A DNA stretch of 34,603 bases from Owenweeksia sp964619125 (GTDB lineage Bacteria > Bacteroidota > Bacteroidia > Flavobacteriales > Schleiferiaceae). Shown in pieces: positions 8,188-15,936 of this stretch. The notes under the pieces are model-generated. The model did not search any database and was not told where the DNA came from. It saw only the letters and a list, made by a program, of their open reading frames with translations. The DNA is taken from positions 1 to 34,603 of the forward strand of contig CAZUCA010000035.1 of assembly GCA_964619125.1 (NCBI GenBank), given 5' to 3'. Position 1 is the first letter of the stretch. The number at the start of each line of letters is the position of its first letter. The position numbers and the translations under genes were made by a program.

Positions 8188-9633
8188 CTAGCCCGCCAAA
8201 GGTAATGATATATAAAAAGTGGTGCCCACCCCTTCCCTGGAGCGATACCATATCCGGCCGGCGGTGGCGTCAACAATATTCTTAACCATGGCCAGCCCCA
8301 GGCCCATTCCCTTGGTCTTGGTGGTAAAACGGGGTTCAAATATCTTATCCCCCATCTCATCGGAGATGCCTACCCCGTTATCTGATACGGCAATGATAAG
8401 CGATTGACCATTACGACTTATCTGTACCTTAATGCAGGCTTCCCTTTCTTCAGGCACCGCCTGAATAGCATTGGTAATAAGGTTATTCATAACCCTCACC
8501 ATTTGATCCTTATCCGCCTTTACCCTGGTTTCTCCCGAATCTACTTCAAAGTGGATTTTCTGTTCGCTGTAAAGAGCCGCCGTGCGTTCTACGATCTCGT
8601 GCACCGGAAATACCTCGGTCTTCATTTCGGGCATACTGGCAAAGCGGGCAAAGGCCTCCGCAATACTGCTGAGCGTATCGATCTGGTTAATCATACTTTC
8701 GGTAAACTCCTTCAGTTTTTGGGGCTCTTCTGTTTTTAAGGAGCGCTGCAGAAACTGCACACTCAGCCGCATAGGGGTGAGGGGGTTTTTAATTTCATGC
8801 GCCACCTGCTTGGCCATTTCCTTCCAGGCACTTTCGCGTTCGGTACGGGCAAGCTTTATGGCACTCTTCTCCAGCTCGTCAACCATGCGGTTGTATTCCT
8901 TTACCAGGGTACCAATCTCATCGTCATACTTCCACTTCAGCGCCGGGTTATGCTCATTGATCTGGGTATGCTTCATCTTCTCGCCAATGGCAATCAATGA
9001 CCCGGTAATGTAGTTGGAGAGGAAGTAGGCAATCATAATGGAGATTAGAAACAGCAATAAATAGATCCACATCAGGCGCACCAGAAACTGGTTAATATCC
9101 TGACGGTGAAACTCCTGCTTGTCGAAGTAGGGCAGGTTTACAATCGCGAAAGGTTTGTTGTGGAGGTTGTGAATGTAGTCGTAGGTTGACAAAAAACTAA
9201 CCGAATCACCACTTGAGACGGTGGTTAGCAGCTGGCTTTCGGAGGCGGCAAGATCAGCCAGCAACATGCGGGGTAGCTGCTCCTGCATCAACCTCTTGTC
9301 AAAAAGCCTGGGATTACTTGTAATCAAGAGGTTTCCCTGCAAAGAGTAGATGTTTATATCCATATTATGGATATCGCTCAGCTCACAGATCTTGTCGGAA
9401 AAGAGCATCACAATACTGTCTGATTTGGCCGAGCCCGAATCCTGATTGAGGTAGTGATAGATGGATTGAGTAATGGTATTTTCCTTGCGCTGCAGGCGCT
9501 CTTCATGGTAATGCTGATTCTCAGCCTTGAAGTGAAAAAAAGAGAAGGCCCCGGTGAGAAAGAAAGACACCAGGATAAGGATGATCATGGATATAAATAT
9601 CCGGAAGCGAAGTGTAACATTAAATCTGCCCAT
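8188..9633 (-). CDS. NtrY-like membrane sensor histidine kinase with HAMP domain
   Basis: A 481-residue inner-membrane kinase. Two transmembrane helices (about 11-34 and 187-208) frame a periplasmic sensor region of about 150 residues, followed by HAMP (about 209-261). The phosphoacceptor H279 lies in KQVAHEIKNPLTPMRLS. The ATPase domain has the N-box NNLITNAIQAV, G1 DNGVGI, F-box IFEPRFTTK and G2 GMGLGLAMVKN. The HEIKNPLTP H-box is typical of NtrY-type kinases, which usually pair with NtrC-family regulators. No regulator gene is adjacent, so the partner lies elsewhere. It is the first gene of the leftward run 9633-6027. Confidence 0.92.
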   Translation of the reverse strand: MGRFNVTLRFRIFISMIILILVSFFLTGAFSFFHFKAENQHYHEERLQRKENTITQSIYHYLNQDSGSAKSDSIVMLFSDKICELSDIHNMDINIYSLQGNLLITSNPRLFDKRLMQEQLPRMLLADLAASESQLLTTVSSGDSVSFLSTYDYIHNLHNKPFAIVNLPYFDKQEFHRQDINQFLVRLMWIYLLLFLISIMIAYFLSNYITGSLIAIGEKMKHTQINEHNPALKWKYDDEIGTLVKEYNRMVDELEKSAIKLARTERESAWKEMAKQVAHEIKNPLTPMRLSVQFLQRSLKTEEPQKLKEFTESMINQIDTLSSIAEAFARFASMPEMKTEVFPVHEIVERTAALYSEQKIHFEVDSGETRVKADKDQMVRVMNNLITNAIQAVPEEREACIKVQISRNGQSLIIAVSDNGVGISDEMGDKIFEPRFTTKTKGMGLGLAMVKNIVDATAGRIWYRSREGVGTTFYISLPLAG

Positions 9634-9699
9634 CGAGGGTTAAATGTATAAAAAGCCGTGCCAAAGCGGCTCGCTTCCCTGCCGCCTCAGCCATATTTG

Positions 9700-9707
9700 T
9701 ACTTTTG
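9700..9707 (+). promoter_or_regulatory. Candidate -7 element for the glycosyltransferase gene
   Basis: TACTTTTG matches TAnnTTTG exactly and lies 36 bases before the start codon. No TTTG is seen at the expected -33 spacing. Confidence 0.35.
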
Positions 9708-9743
9708 TGGGCCCTTTTGTAAAAACACGCAAAAATTTAGCCC

Positions 9744-10838
9744 ATGGCAGTAAAGGTTCTGGTGATCAGCAACTACAAAAACACCTTCTCAGTCAGACCC
9801 GAGGCAGAGATATTTATAGATCTGGCCAAAAGGGGTTTTGAGATTGAGGTGATGACCTTTGGCCATTACGAATATGTAGAGCGCTTCCGGGAGGCGGGCA
9901 TCAAGGTGATTGATTTTCATCCCCAGAAAAAGATGAATAAAGCTGAGATCAGCTTTATACGTGAGCACTTGAAAAAGGGCAAGCACGACATTGTACATCT
10001 CTTTAATGGTAAAAGCATCCTCAACGGCATCCAGGCCGCTAAGGACCTGCCCGTAAAAATTGTGCTATACCGGGGCTATGCCGGTAACATTCACTGGTAC
10101 GATCCCACTGCCTATTTTAAATTCCTGCACCCCCGCGTTGACAAAATCCTATGTAATACCCAGGGCGTGGCAGATGCCATTACCAAAAACATCGGCTTTA
10201 ACAAAAGCAAGATCAAGGTGATAAACAAAGGGCATTATACCTCCTGGTATAATGATATTGAGGCCATCGATCGCGAGGAACTGGGCTTTAGTGAAGATGA
10301 CTTTTTAGTGGTTAATGTGGCCAATAACCGCGCTATGAAAGACATTCCTACCCTGCTTAAGGCCACCCACTACCTGCCTGCAGATTTACCGATTCACATC
10401 CTGCTCATCGGCAATAATATGGACGACAAGGCCAATATGAAGGTAATTGAAAGCAGCCCCAACAAGGACAAAATCCACATTCTTGGCTTCAGGTCAGACC
10501 GTTTGAGCATTGTTAAGGCCAGCGATGTTTTTGCCCTCACCTCTACCAAAGGAGAGTCCATTACCAAATCAGTAATTGAGGCTATGAGCCTCGGTACTAT
10601 CCCGGTTATTACTGATATACCTGGTAATCAGGAGTTGGTTGAAGATGGTGTTTCAGGAAAGGTAATACCGGTAAAGTCACCTCAGCGCCTTGCCGAAGAG
10701 CTGATCAATATCTATCAGGACCGTGTTCTTTACAACCGCCTCAGTACCGGGGCGATAAACCATATTGAGACAAATCTCAATCACGACCGTACCGTGGATG
10801 AGTACGAGCAGTTTTATACCGAACTGGCCCGGTCCTAA
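9744..10838 (+). CDS. Glycosyltransferase family 4-type
   Basis: A 364-residue GT-B fold glycosyltransferase that would move a sugar from a nucleotide donor to an unknown acceptor at the cytoplasmic side. The N-terminal Rossmann half starts VKVLVISNYKN and contains DIVHLFNGK and VLYRGYAGN. The C-terminal donor half has GNNMDDKA, HILGFRSD and the E-x7-E element at E271/E279 (KGESITKSVIEAMSLG), followed by PVITDIPGNQELVEDG. Glycogen-like or lipopolysaccharide acceptors cannot be distinguished. It is not in a sugar cluster, and its end overlaps the convergent EGF-like lipoprotein gene by 4 bases. Confidence 0.9.
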   Translation: MAVKVLVISNYKNTFSVRPEAEIFIDLAKRGFEIEVMTFGHYEYVERFREAGIKVIDFHPQKKMNKAEISFIREHLKKGKHDIVHLFNGKSILNGIQAAKDLPVKIVLYRGYAGNIHWYDPTAYFKFLHPRVDKILCNTQGVADAITKNIGFNKSKIKVINKGHYTSWYNDIEAIDREELGFSEDDFLVVNVANNRAMKDIPTLLKATHYLPADLPIHILLIGNNMDDKANMKVIESSPNKDKIHILGFRSDRLSIVKASDVFALTSTKGESITKSVIEAMSLGTIPVITDIPGNQELVEDGVSGKVIPVKSPQRLAEELINIYQDRVLYNRLSTGAINHIETNLNHDRTVDEYEQFYTELARS

Positions 10839-11395
10839 TCAAAGTGGTAGCTGAGGTAGAGTTCCACCTTCAGGTCACCGCCACCGTCGATGGTAAGGGG
10901 ATCCGGAAAGCCGTTAAAGGACGAGTATAGGGAAAACTCAATGCCTTCCATAAACTCCCGGAAGCCCCCGGCGTCTTCATCATAAAGGCGAAATTGATAG
11001 CGCTGCGCCCCGATTTCATCAAAGCGGAAAAAAGGGAGGTAGGGATTGGCAATATCGGCGCCCTCCTGCACATCAAAAAAGGTGGTGTCGGAGGTGAGAA
11101 TAACGTTGTCCGCCTCATCACGCAGCTCAAAGCTAAGATCAGGCCCGGAATCACTGTCCCAGGGCAGGCCGTTTTCGCGCATGGCCGGCCAGTCGATCAC
11201 CCGGATCTCACTGAGACGAATTTCGGCCGGCGTAATCTGATTGCCGCAATTAGTGCCATTATAGCCCTCAGGACAAACGCAGGCCCCGTCCTCACAATAG
11301 CCGTCATTAACACAAGTGATATCCTGGCAGGGGTCTTCCTTACAGGCTGCCATCAAAAAAAGCAGCATAACTAAAATCGCAGAGTAGTTTTTCAT
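10835..11395 (-). CDS. Lipoprotein with an EGF-like module
   Basis: A 186-residue predicted lipoprotein. The signal peptide ends in lipobox LMAAC (C18). Mature residues CKEDPC match the K-(D/E)-(D/E) signal reported to send lipoproteins to the cell surface in some Bacteroidota, so surface display is inferred. Next comes an EGF-like cysteine pattern at 23-50, including CVNDGYCEDGACVCPEGYNG. The remaining C-terminal part is beta-rich and acidic, with SDTTFFDVQEG and YQFRLYDEDAGG; I do not recognise it as a named domain. No function can be given. Confidence 0.8.
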   Translation of the reverse strand: MKNYSAILVMLLFLMAACKEDPCQDITCVNDGYCEDGACVCPEGYNGTNCGNQITPAEIRLSEIRVIDWPAMRENGLPWDSDSGPDLSFELRDEADNVILTSDTTFFDVQEGADIANPYLPFFRFDEIGAQRYQFRLYDEDAGGFREFMEGIEFSLYSSFNGFPDPLTIDGGGDLKVELYLSYHFD

Positions 11396-11506
11396 AATAC
11401 AGAGGATCAGTAAAGGGAAATCTAAGTAAATGTATCAAATAATAAGTCTCCGCCAGGGGCATCTTGTTCATCAATTTCCTTCAAAAGAGCTAGCTTTTTT
11501 GGCCCT

Positions 11507-11520
11507 GTTAAATCTTTAAC
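11507..11520. repeat. Small palindrome upstream of the M23 lipoprotein gene
   Basis: GTTAAA-TC-TTTAAC is a perfect 6-bp inverted repeat with a 2-bp centre, 40 bases before the start codon. It could be an operator, but AT-rich palindromes this short also arise by chance. Confidence 0.3.
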
Positions 11521-11559
11521 GAACCTGCCGCAATTTTCCATCGTTAAAAAGGCTTCAGG

Positions 11560-12840
11560 ATGAAAAGCTTACAGCCTCTTACCAGCATTATTTTCTGCGC
11601 GGCCATACTACTGGGCTGCAATGGCAGCATGGGCCGGCTATTTCACAAGAACTACGCCCACCAGCGGTATCAGCAAAAACTGGCCAAGGCCGATTTGCTG
11701 GAGACCAATATGGGTCGGGCCTGGCTGGAGGCTTCCCGCATGAGCCTGCAGGAAGCAGTAGAGATTGAGTTACCGGCCAGTCATAAGGGAAGCTTCTTTC
11801 CGCGCCGGGTGGAAGCCCTGGCCTGGCGCCTGCAATTGCAGAAGGGCGCCGAATTGAGGTTGGCTATTAAGTGGCAGCCGCTTGACAGTGCTAATCTGTT
11901 TGTAGACCTTTTTCAGCAGATAGATAAAGACCCGGTTTTATCCTTGCAGAAAGGTGAAACGACGGCGGTTTTTGAAGTGGAAAAAAGTGGTAGTTATATC
12001 CTGCGCTTACAGCCAGAATTATTTGCCAGCGGCAATTTTGAACTTCAGCTAAAGTTACACCCTCTCTATGCCGTATTTCCCATCAGCGGCAAAAATGCTG
12101 CTGCCATTCAGAGCTTCTGGGGTGCACCCAGGGATGGCGGGCGCCGGCGCCATGAGGGCATTGACATTTTTGCACCCCGGGGCACGCCGGTACTGGCACC
12201 GGTAAAAAGCCGTGTGTCTTCAGTGCGCGAACGTGGCCTGGGCGGTAAGCAGGTATGGCTGAGAGACCTCAAGCGCTCCTACTCCCTCTACTTTGCCCAC
12301 CTCGACAGTCAGTTGGTCTCCAGCGGTGAGCTGCTAAATCCCGGCGACACCCTGGGCCTGGTGGGCAATAGTGGCAACGCCCGCTATACCTCGCCCCATC
12401 TACACTTTGGCGTTTACCACCATGGGGCCTTCGACCCACTACCACTGGTAAATAACCCCCAGCAAACCGCCCCCATGAGCGAGCTGACCTATGATCAGCC
12501 ATGGCTGACCGTAAAAACGGCCAGCGCCAATCTCAGGCCACGGCCGCATACCAGGCGTAAGCCGCTGGGCACTTTTAAGAGAGGTGAGGTAGTGATGATA
12601 AAATCCCTCAGCGGGCAGTGGTATCAGGTAGAGAGCTACGACGGCCGGCGGGGGTATCTGCATACATCCTTACTTGGCCCGGTGGAGCCAAAGGCTTTCA
12701 GTAACGCCTCAGGTTATGCCTATACCAGTCTGCAAAAATCTGACTCGCTGCAAGTGGAAAGCGGCCGGTTTAAGTTCATAGGCCATAGTGGGGCACAGCA
12801 GGTACTTAGCGATAGTCTGGGAAATGTGATGTTTTACTAG
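11560..12840 (+). CDS. Lipoprotein M23 metallopeptidase with C-terminal SH3 domain
   Basis: A 426-residue predicted envelope peptidase that would cut peptidoglycan cross-bridges or act as a LytM-type regulator. The lipobox is ILLGC (C20). After a beta-rich region (about 60-170) comes the LytM/M23 domain: H198 and D202 (HEGIDIFAPRGTPV), H247 (YFAHLD) and H282 (SPHLHFGVY). All four zinc and catalytic positions are intact, so it is probably active. A bacterial SH3 domain follows at about 315-375 (SANLRPRPHTRRKPLG, GRRGYLHTSLLGP) and likely binds the cell wall. The gene ends 2 bases from a convergent lipoprotein gene. Confidence 0.92.
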   Translation: MKSLQPLTSIIFCAAILLGCNGSMGRLFHKNYAHQRYQQKLAKADLLETNMGRAWLEASRMSLQEAVEIELPASHKGSFFPRRVEALAWRLQLQKGAELRLAIKWQPLDSANLFVDLFQQIDKDPVLSLQKGETTAVFEVEKSGSYILRLQPELFASGNFELQLKLHPLYAVFPISGKNAAAIQSFWGAPRDGGRRRHEGIDIFAPRGTPVLAPVKSRVSSVRERGLGGKQVWLRDLKRSYSLYFAHLDSQLVSSGELLNPGDTLGLVGNSGNARYTSPHLHFGVYHHGAFDPLPLVNNPQQTAPMSELTYDQPWLTVKTASANLRPRPHTRRKPLGTFKRGEVVMIKSLSGQWYQVESYDGRRGYLHTSLLGPVEPKAFSNASGYAYTSLQKSDSLQVESGRFKFIGHSGAQQVLSDSLGNVMFY

Positions 12841-12842
12841 GG

Positions 12843-13358
12843 CTAATTGACCTCCAGCCTGATGCTGGGCTCAAAAAAATGATTGCCACCCGCGTCTACC
12901 GAATCAGATGCAGCCAGATCAAGCACAAAAGTCACTTTGCGGCTTTGGCCATCAGACACATTAAAAGCCTCTTTCACCCTGGGGTTACTTTGCATGGGAT
13001 CTTTCAGGGAAACACTGTTGCCGTTTTCGCTTAGCACCGCATCGTCAAATGAGAAGTCAAAGCCAAGAACAGTGCTTTCCCGTATGGTAGCTGAGCCCAG
13101 GGGCTTGGGGGCCCCAGGATTGGCAAGATCAAACTCAAGTCGCTGTGGCGGAATGTCCACACTGAGCAGATCATTGCCTTCCGCCTCCGAGAGGATAATC
13201 CTCAGAAAGTCAAGATTTATAACGGCACTGCTGTATGGCCCCGGATTTTCGAGGGCAAAATAGTAGTGGATGGTAGCTTCTCCTTCCTTCTTGCAGGAAG
13301 AAGAGCTAAACAAAAGCGCTACCGAAATTGCCGGTAATAGTATTTTTTCAAGCCTCAT
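12843..13358 (-). CDS. Uncharacterised lipoprotein
   Basis: A 171-residue predicted lipoprotein that I do not recognise. I choose the ATG at 13358, which gives a clean signal sequence (MRLEKILLPAISVALLF) leading to SSSSC (C22). A TTG seven codons upstream would only add charged residues. The mature part is beta-rich with hydrophilic loops (YYFALENPGPYSS, AVINLDFLRIILSEAEGNDL) and ends in a strand-rich segment (KVTFVLDLAAS). It is somewhat like small Bacteroidota DUF4382-type lipoproteins, but I cannot assign it to one. Confidence 0.75.
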   Translation of the reverse strand: MRLEKILLPAISVALLFSSSSCKKEGEATIHYYFALENPGPYSSAVINLDFLRIILSEAEGNDLLSVDIPPQRLEFDLANPGAPKPLGSATIRESTVLGFDFSFDDAVLSENGNSVSLKDPMQSNPRVKEAFNVSDGQSRKVTFVLDLAASDSVDAGGNHFFEPSIRLEVN

Positions 13359-13380
13359 CGCAAAATTTTTATTTTCCAAA

Positions 13381-13394
13381 GGGATTCAAATCCC
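13381..13394. repeat. Small palindrome upstream of the uncharacterised lipoprotein gene
   Basis: GGGATT-CA-AATCCC is a perfect 6-bp inverted repeat, 22 bases before the chosen start at 13358. It could be an operator or a leader hairpin. Significance is uncertain. Confidence 0.3.
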
Positions 13395-13423
13395 ATGCAA
13401 GTAAAAAGCAGCAAAGTAAAAAC

Positions 13424-13460
13424 TCCGCCGCAAACCTTGCCTATACTGGCTTCCGGCGGA
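13424..13460 (-). terminator. Hairpin following the S9 peptidase relic; probable relic terminator
   Basis: TCCGCCG (13424-13430) pairs with CGGCGGA (13454-13460), with an inner GCC/GGC pairing. On the minus strand it is followed by GTTTTTAC. It starts 2 bases after the stop of the S9-like fragment, the position expected for that gene's own terminator. Confidence 0.4.
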
Positions 13461-13462
13461 AT

Positions 13463-13645
13463 TCATCTCTTATTTAAGCCAAAATTTCTGGCGCCGATCT
13501 TTACCGTTTCGGAAGACTCTTCTTTGCTTTTGACATACTTTTCCAAGCAGCGATCCTGCTCCCACAACCAATGGAGGATGCGTTCTCCGGAGCAATAAGC
13601 ATGGCTCTCTTTCGGTAACAAAACCAAACGCCTTGCTGCCCCCAT
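13463..13645 (-). pseudogene. C-terminal remnant of an S9 prolyl-oligopeptidase family peptidase
   Basis: A 60-codon open stretch contains RRLVLLPKESHAY and then ILHWLWEQDRCLEKYVK. This matches the C-terminal end of S9-family peptidases, where the pattern is R-LV-LP-ESHGY, then E-x-LH-LWEQD-WLEKYVK. The catalytic His position of the ESH motif is kept, but the Gly after it is Ala and the usual Trp before LEKYVK is Cys. The rest of the peptidase (several hundred residues with the catalytic Ser and Asp) is absent, because the terminator of the neighbouring gene abuts the fragment. This is best read as a decaying leftover of a deletion. The identification is from memory of the family. Confidence 0.55.
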
Positions 13646-13660
13646 TGGGGTCAGAACCCT

Positions 13661-13692
13661 AAAAATAAAAAACCCCGCTGATAAGGCGGGGC
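13661..13692 (-). terminator. Intrinsic terminator of the lipoprotein gene 13700-14830
   Basis: CCCCGC (13673-13678) pairs with GCGGGG (13686-13691) around a 7-nt loop. On the minus strand it is followed by a T-rich run. It lies 8 bases past the stop codon. Confidence 0.85.
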
Positions 13693-13699
13693 TTGTATT

Positions 13700-14830
13700 T
13701 TAGTAGTGGCGATAAAAGTCGCTCAGTTTGGCTATGGCCTGGTCGTATAAAGGGAAGGCAAACTGCTCAAACACCAGTTGTGGCGACGGCAGGTCCAGTT
13801 CCCGCTGGCGGGTTAGTTCAAGCTGCTCTTCACTGAGGGCCCTTTCATCACCATTGAAACTCGCCCACACTACCTCCCAGCGATACTGGCTGGGAAAGCG
13901 CTCGCGATTTATCACGCGGCCGTTACTGACGTCTTCAATCTGAAACTCCATCATACCCGATCCTACCAGCGCCTTTTCATAACGCTTAAAGGTGGCCTTA
14001 ACGGTGCCATAGACCGCCTTTTCACCCCGTCCCTTCAGCAGTACACTATCGCGACTTACTTCCTTCTCATAGGTGTTCGAAATAACATTGCCCAGGCTAA
14101 ACTGCCCGAACTCCATCTTTACCCGATGATCGACCCACTCCAACTGCTCCGCCTCCCCGGGGCTGTAAAAGCGCACGTAAGGACTGATATTGGCGGTGTG
14201 GAGGTATTCATCCATCCGGGCATTAAAAAAGCCCTGGTCGAGACGCAAAACACCCATTGGGGCGGGCACTGGTTCAACCACCACATGCAGGGTGGCGAAA
14301 TGGAGCGCTTCATCCAGTTTAGAGTTTACATCGCGGAAACCGGGCATTAACTGATTAGCGCGGATCAGGTGTTGGTAGGCTTCCTTAGCCTTCTGTCTAT
14401 CCCCTCGCTCCTGCATTAGCCCCAGAGCGATATCATAGCGCACTTCCGCAGCCTGGCTGATGGCCTCATTGTATTCAGCCTGAAAATAGCGGGGGTTTAC
14501 CTTATCAAGGCATGCCGGGCAACGCCGGATTTCGTCATGCAGGTAGTTGAGGCTTTGGTACTCAGAGGCCACCCGCTCCCACTTTAATGGGTCAACGCCA
14601 GCCTTGGCACGCCGGGCATTTTCGAGATGCATCTGCAGGGCCAGTTTATAGGCCTTTGGTAAGGTGGCCAGGGCCTTATCATTATCGATGTCGTTGCGCA
14701 GGCGGTTTACCGCCTGAACGACTGCTTTGTCATAATCACCCTTTTCAAGGGCACGCCGGCCGGAGGCACAGGCGGCCACCGCTAGTGCCAGCAGTGCAAA
14801 AAGGAGTGATTTAAAATACGGCTGGTTCAT
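13700..14830 (-). CDS. Uncharacterised lipoprotein with helical-repeat N-terminal half
   Basis: A 376-residue predicted lipoprotein with lipobox AVAAC (C21). The N-terminal half is helical and looks like weak tetratricopeptide-type repeats (ALEKGDYDKAVVQAVNRL, GDRQKAKEAYQHLIRANQL). A CPAC motif at about residue 104 is unusual. The C-terminal half is beta-rich (HVVVEPVPAPMGVLRLDQGF, VYGTVKATFKRYEKALVGSG). I do not recognise the family. It has its own terminator and a possible -7 element (14876-14883), so it is probably monocistronic. A role as an envelope assembly or scaffold protein would be a guess. Confidence 0.8.
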   Translation of the reverse strand: MNQPYFKSLLFALLALAVAACASGRRALEKGDYDKAVVQAVNRLRNDIDNDKALATLPKAYKLALQMHLENARRAKAGVDPLKWERVASEYQSLNYLHDEIRRCPACLDKVNPRYFQAEYNEAISQAAEVRYDIALGLMQERGDRQKAKEAYQHLIRANQLMPGFRDVNSKLDEALHFATLHVVVEPVPAPMGVLRLDQGFFNARMDEYLHTANISPYVRFYSPGEAEQLEWVDHRVKMEFGQFSLGNVISNTYEKEVSRDSVLLKGRGEKAVYGTVKATFKRYEKALVGSGMMEFQIEDVSNGRVINRERFPSQYRWEVVWASFNGDERALSEEQLELTRQRELDLPSPQLVFEQFAFPLYDQAIAKLSDFYRHY

Positions 14831-14875
14831 ATCACAAGTATTGTTTTCTGAAATGTTTCTGTTCTAAAAACAAGC

Positions 14876-14883
14876 CAAAAGTA
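14876..14883 (-). promoter_or_regulatory. Candidate -7 element for the lipoprotein gene 13700-14830
   Basis: On the minus strand TACTTTTG matches TAnnTTTG exactly and lies 45 bases before the start codon. A -33 TTTG is not seen at the usual distance. Confidence 0.35.
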
Positions 14884-14945
14884 ACATCTGCGAACTAAAG
14901 AGGGCTGTGAATGAGGGAAATACTGCCTGCGATAAGTAAAGGCAT

Positions 14946-14970
14946 AAAAAAACCCCGCTGGAGGCGGGGT
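14946..14970 (-). terminator. Intrinsic terminator of the DUF7282-like lipoprotein gene
   Basis: ACCCCGC (14952-14958) pairs with GCGGGGT (14964-14970) around a 5-nt loop, followed on the minus strand by a run of T. It lies about 28 bases past the stop codon. Confidence 0.88.
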
Positions 14971-14998
14971 CTCTCAATTATCTCAACTTAACTATAAC

Positions 14999-15829
14999 TT
15001 ATTGTACAGTGAAAGAGGTAACAACTATGTTAGCCGGTGAAGGTTCATTGCTGAAAATTTCAGGGGGATCATAAGAGCTGGCACTGCCGTCGAACTCATA
15101 AGTACCCAGATCCCCATTATCAATATGCAGCATGGGAAATAGCTTTTGGCCCGGGGTGACAGTAACACTGTTATCGAGCGCAATTTCCACATCCTCACTA
15201 AGGCCATTGTTTACTTGCTCCTTACCAATTATTCCCGGCAAGGTAATGTTGCCGCTACCGTCGTCATTGTGAATGACCAGCCAGCCATCTACTGCTGATT
15301 CCACGGATGGAATGGTTACCGAATGGGTACTGGCATTATAGGAGGCGGCGGAAGCATCGATGCGGGGTGATTCAATGATGATAGATTTCATTACAATACT
15401 GCCATCATCCATCAGGGGTTGGTCAGGTGTACCTTCGCCGGTAAACTCATAGTCACCCAATACGCCGGTGTCTTCGTGAATCATGATCCACAGCTTTTCA
15501 CCGTGGGTCAAATTCTGATCAGACGATATTTGCAGCTTTACATTCTCACTTTCCCCCTGAGGTATTTGCTCGGGATTACTGATAATCCCTGGAACCACCG
15601 GGCCGTTATTACCGTTATCACGGTGCACTACAATCCAGGCGGTGCGGGGCACTTCAGCCACCTCCACATTAATCATATTCTGACTGATCACCTGGTTCTC
15701 TACCTCCAGTTCAGAGGTATCGTCGATTTCATCTTTTACATCGTCGGTCTCTTCGCATGATACCGTGGAAAAGGCAATTACCCCTGCCATCAGCATCCAT
15801 GCCACCAACCTCTTTCTCGGATAAAGCAT
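14999..15829 (-). CDS. Lipoprotein with two tandem DUF7282-like domains
   Basis: A 276-residue predicted lipoprotein with lipobox STVSC (C25) and an acidic start CEETDD. The rest is two copies of one domain, about 48-145 and 152-274. Each copy has a W-(I/L)-V-(I/V)-H strand (AWIVVHRDNG, GWLVIHNDDG), a PGIIS/PGIIG turn, an acidic strand (ESENVKLQI, LSEDVEIAL) and a (M/L)(I/L)H-x-D-x-G-x-(L/Y)-YEF ending (WIMIHEDTGVLGDYEF, PMLHIDNGDLGTYEF). This fits DUF7282, known from exported proteins of haloarchaea and some bacteria, with no known function. The acidic residues after Cys could aid surface display. Confidence 0.75.
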   Translation of the reverse strand: MLYPRKRLVAWMLMAGVIAFSTVSCEETDDVKDEIDDTSELEVENQVISQNMINVEVAEVPRTAWIVVHRDNGNNGPVVPGIISNPEQIPQGESENVKLQISSDQNLTHGEKLWIMIHEDTGVLGDYEFTGEGTPDQPLMDDGSIVMKSIIIESPRIDASAASYNASTHSVTIPSVESAVDGWLVIHNDDGSGNITLPGIIGKEQVNNGLSEDVEIALDNSVTVTPGQKLFPMLHIDNGDLGTYEFDGSASSYDPPEIFSNEPSPANIVVTSFTVQ

Positions 15830-15936
15830 GCTTCTTCATTTTTGGGTTAAACAATACAACCAGCTAATTGCCAGTGATTAATCAACTGGCAGGCTGGCTC
15901 TTTGTTTAGACCCGGCTCAATAGCATGCCTGCCACG

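Larger units (their letters stand above)
13380..13699. other. 320-bp stretch without an intact gene
   Basis: It holds, in order, a small palindrome, a relic hairpin, the S9 peptidase fragment and the terminator of the leftward gene at 13700-14830. A rightward 67-codon open frame at 13395 has no recognisable sequence and is not called. Confidence 0.6.

Noticed and set aside
9641..9648. Minus-strand TACATTTA as promoter of the NtrY-like kinase
   Set aside because: Mismatch at the key last base, wrong spacing to the next TTTG, and it would leave no leader.
13395..13598. 67-codon rightward open frame opposite the S9 relic
   Set aside because: The opposite strand gives a clear peptidase-like match, so this frame is the shadow.
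15867..15890. TGCCAGT/ACTGGCA hairpin downstream of the SnoaL-like gene
   Set aside because: A 7-bp stem with a 9-nt loop but no T run on either strand; too weak to call a terminator.
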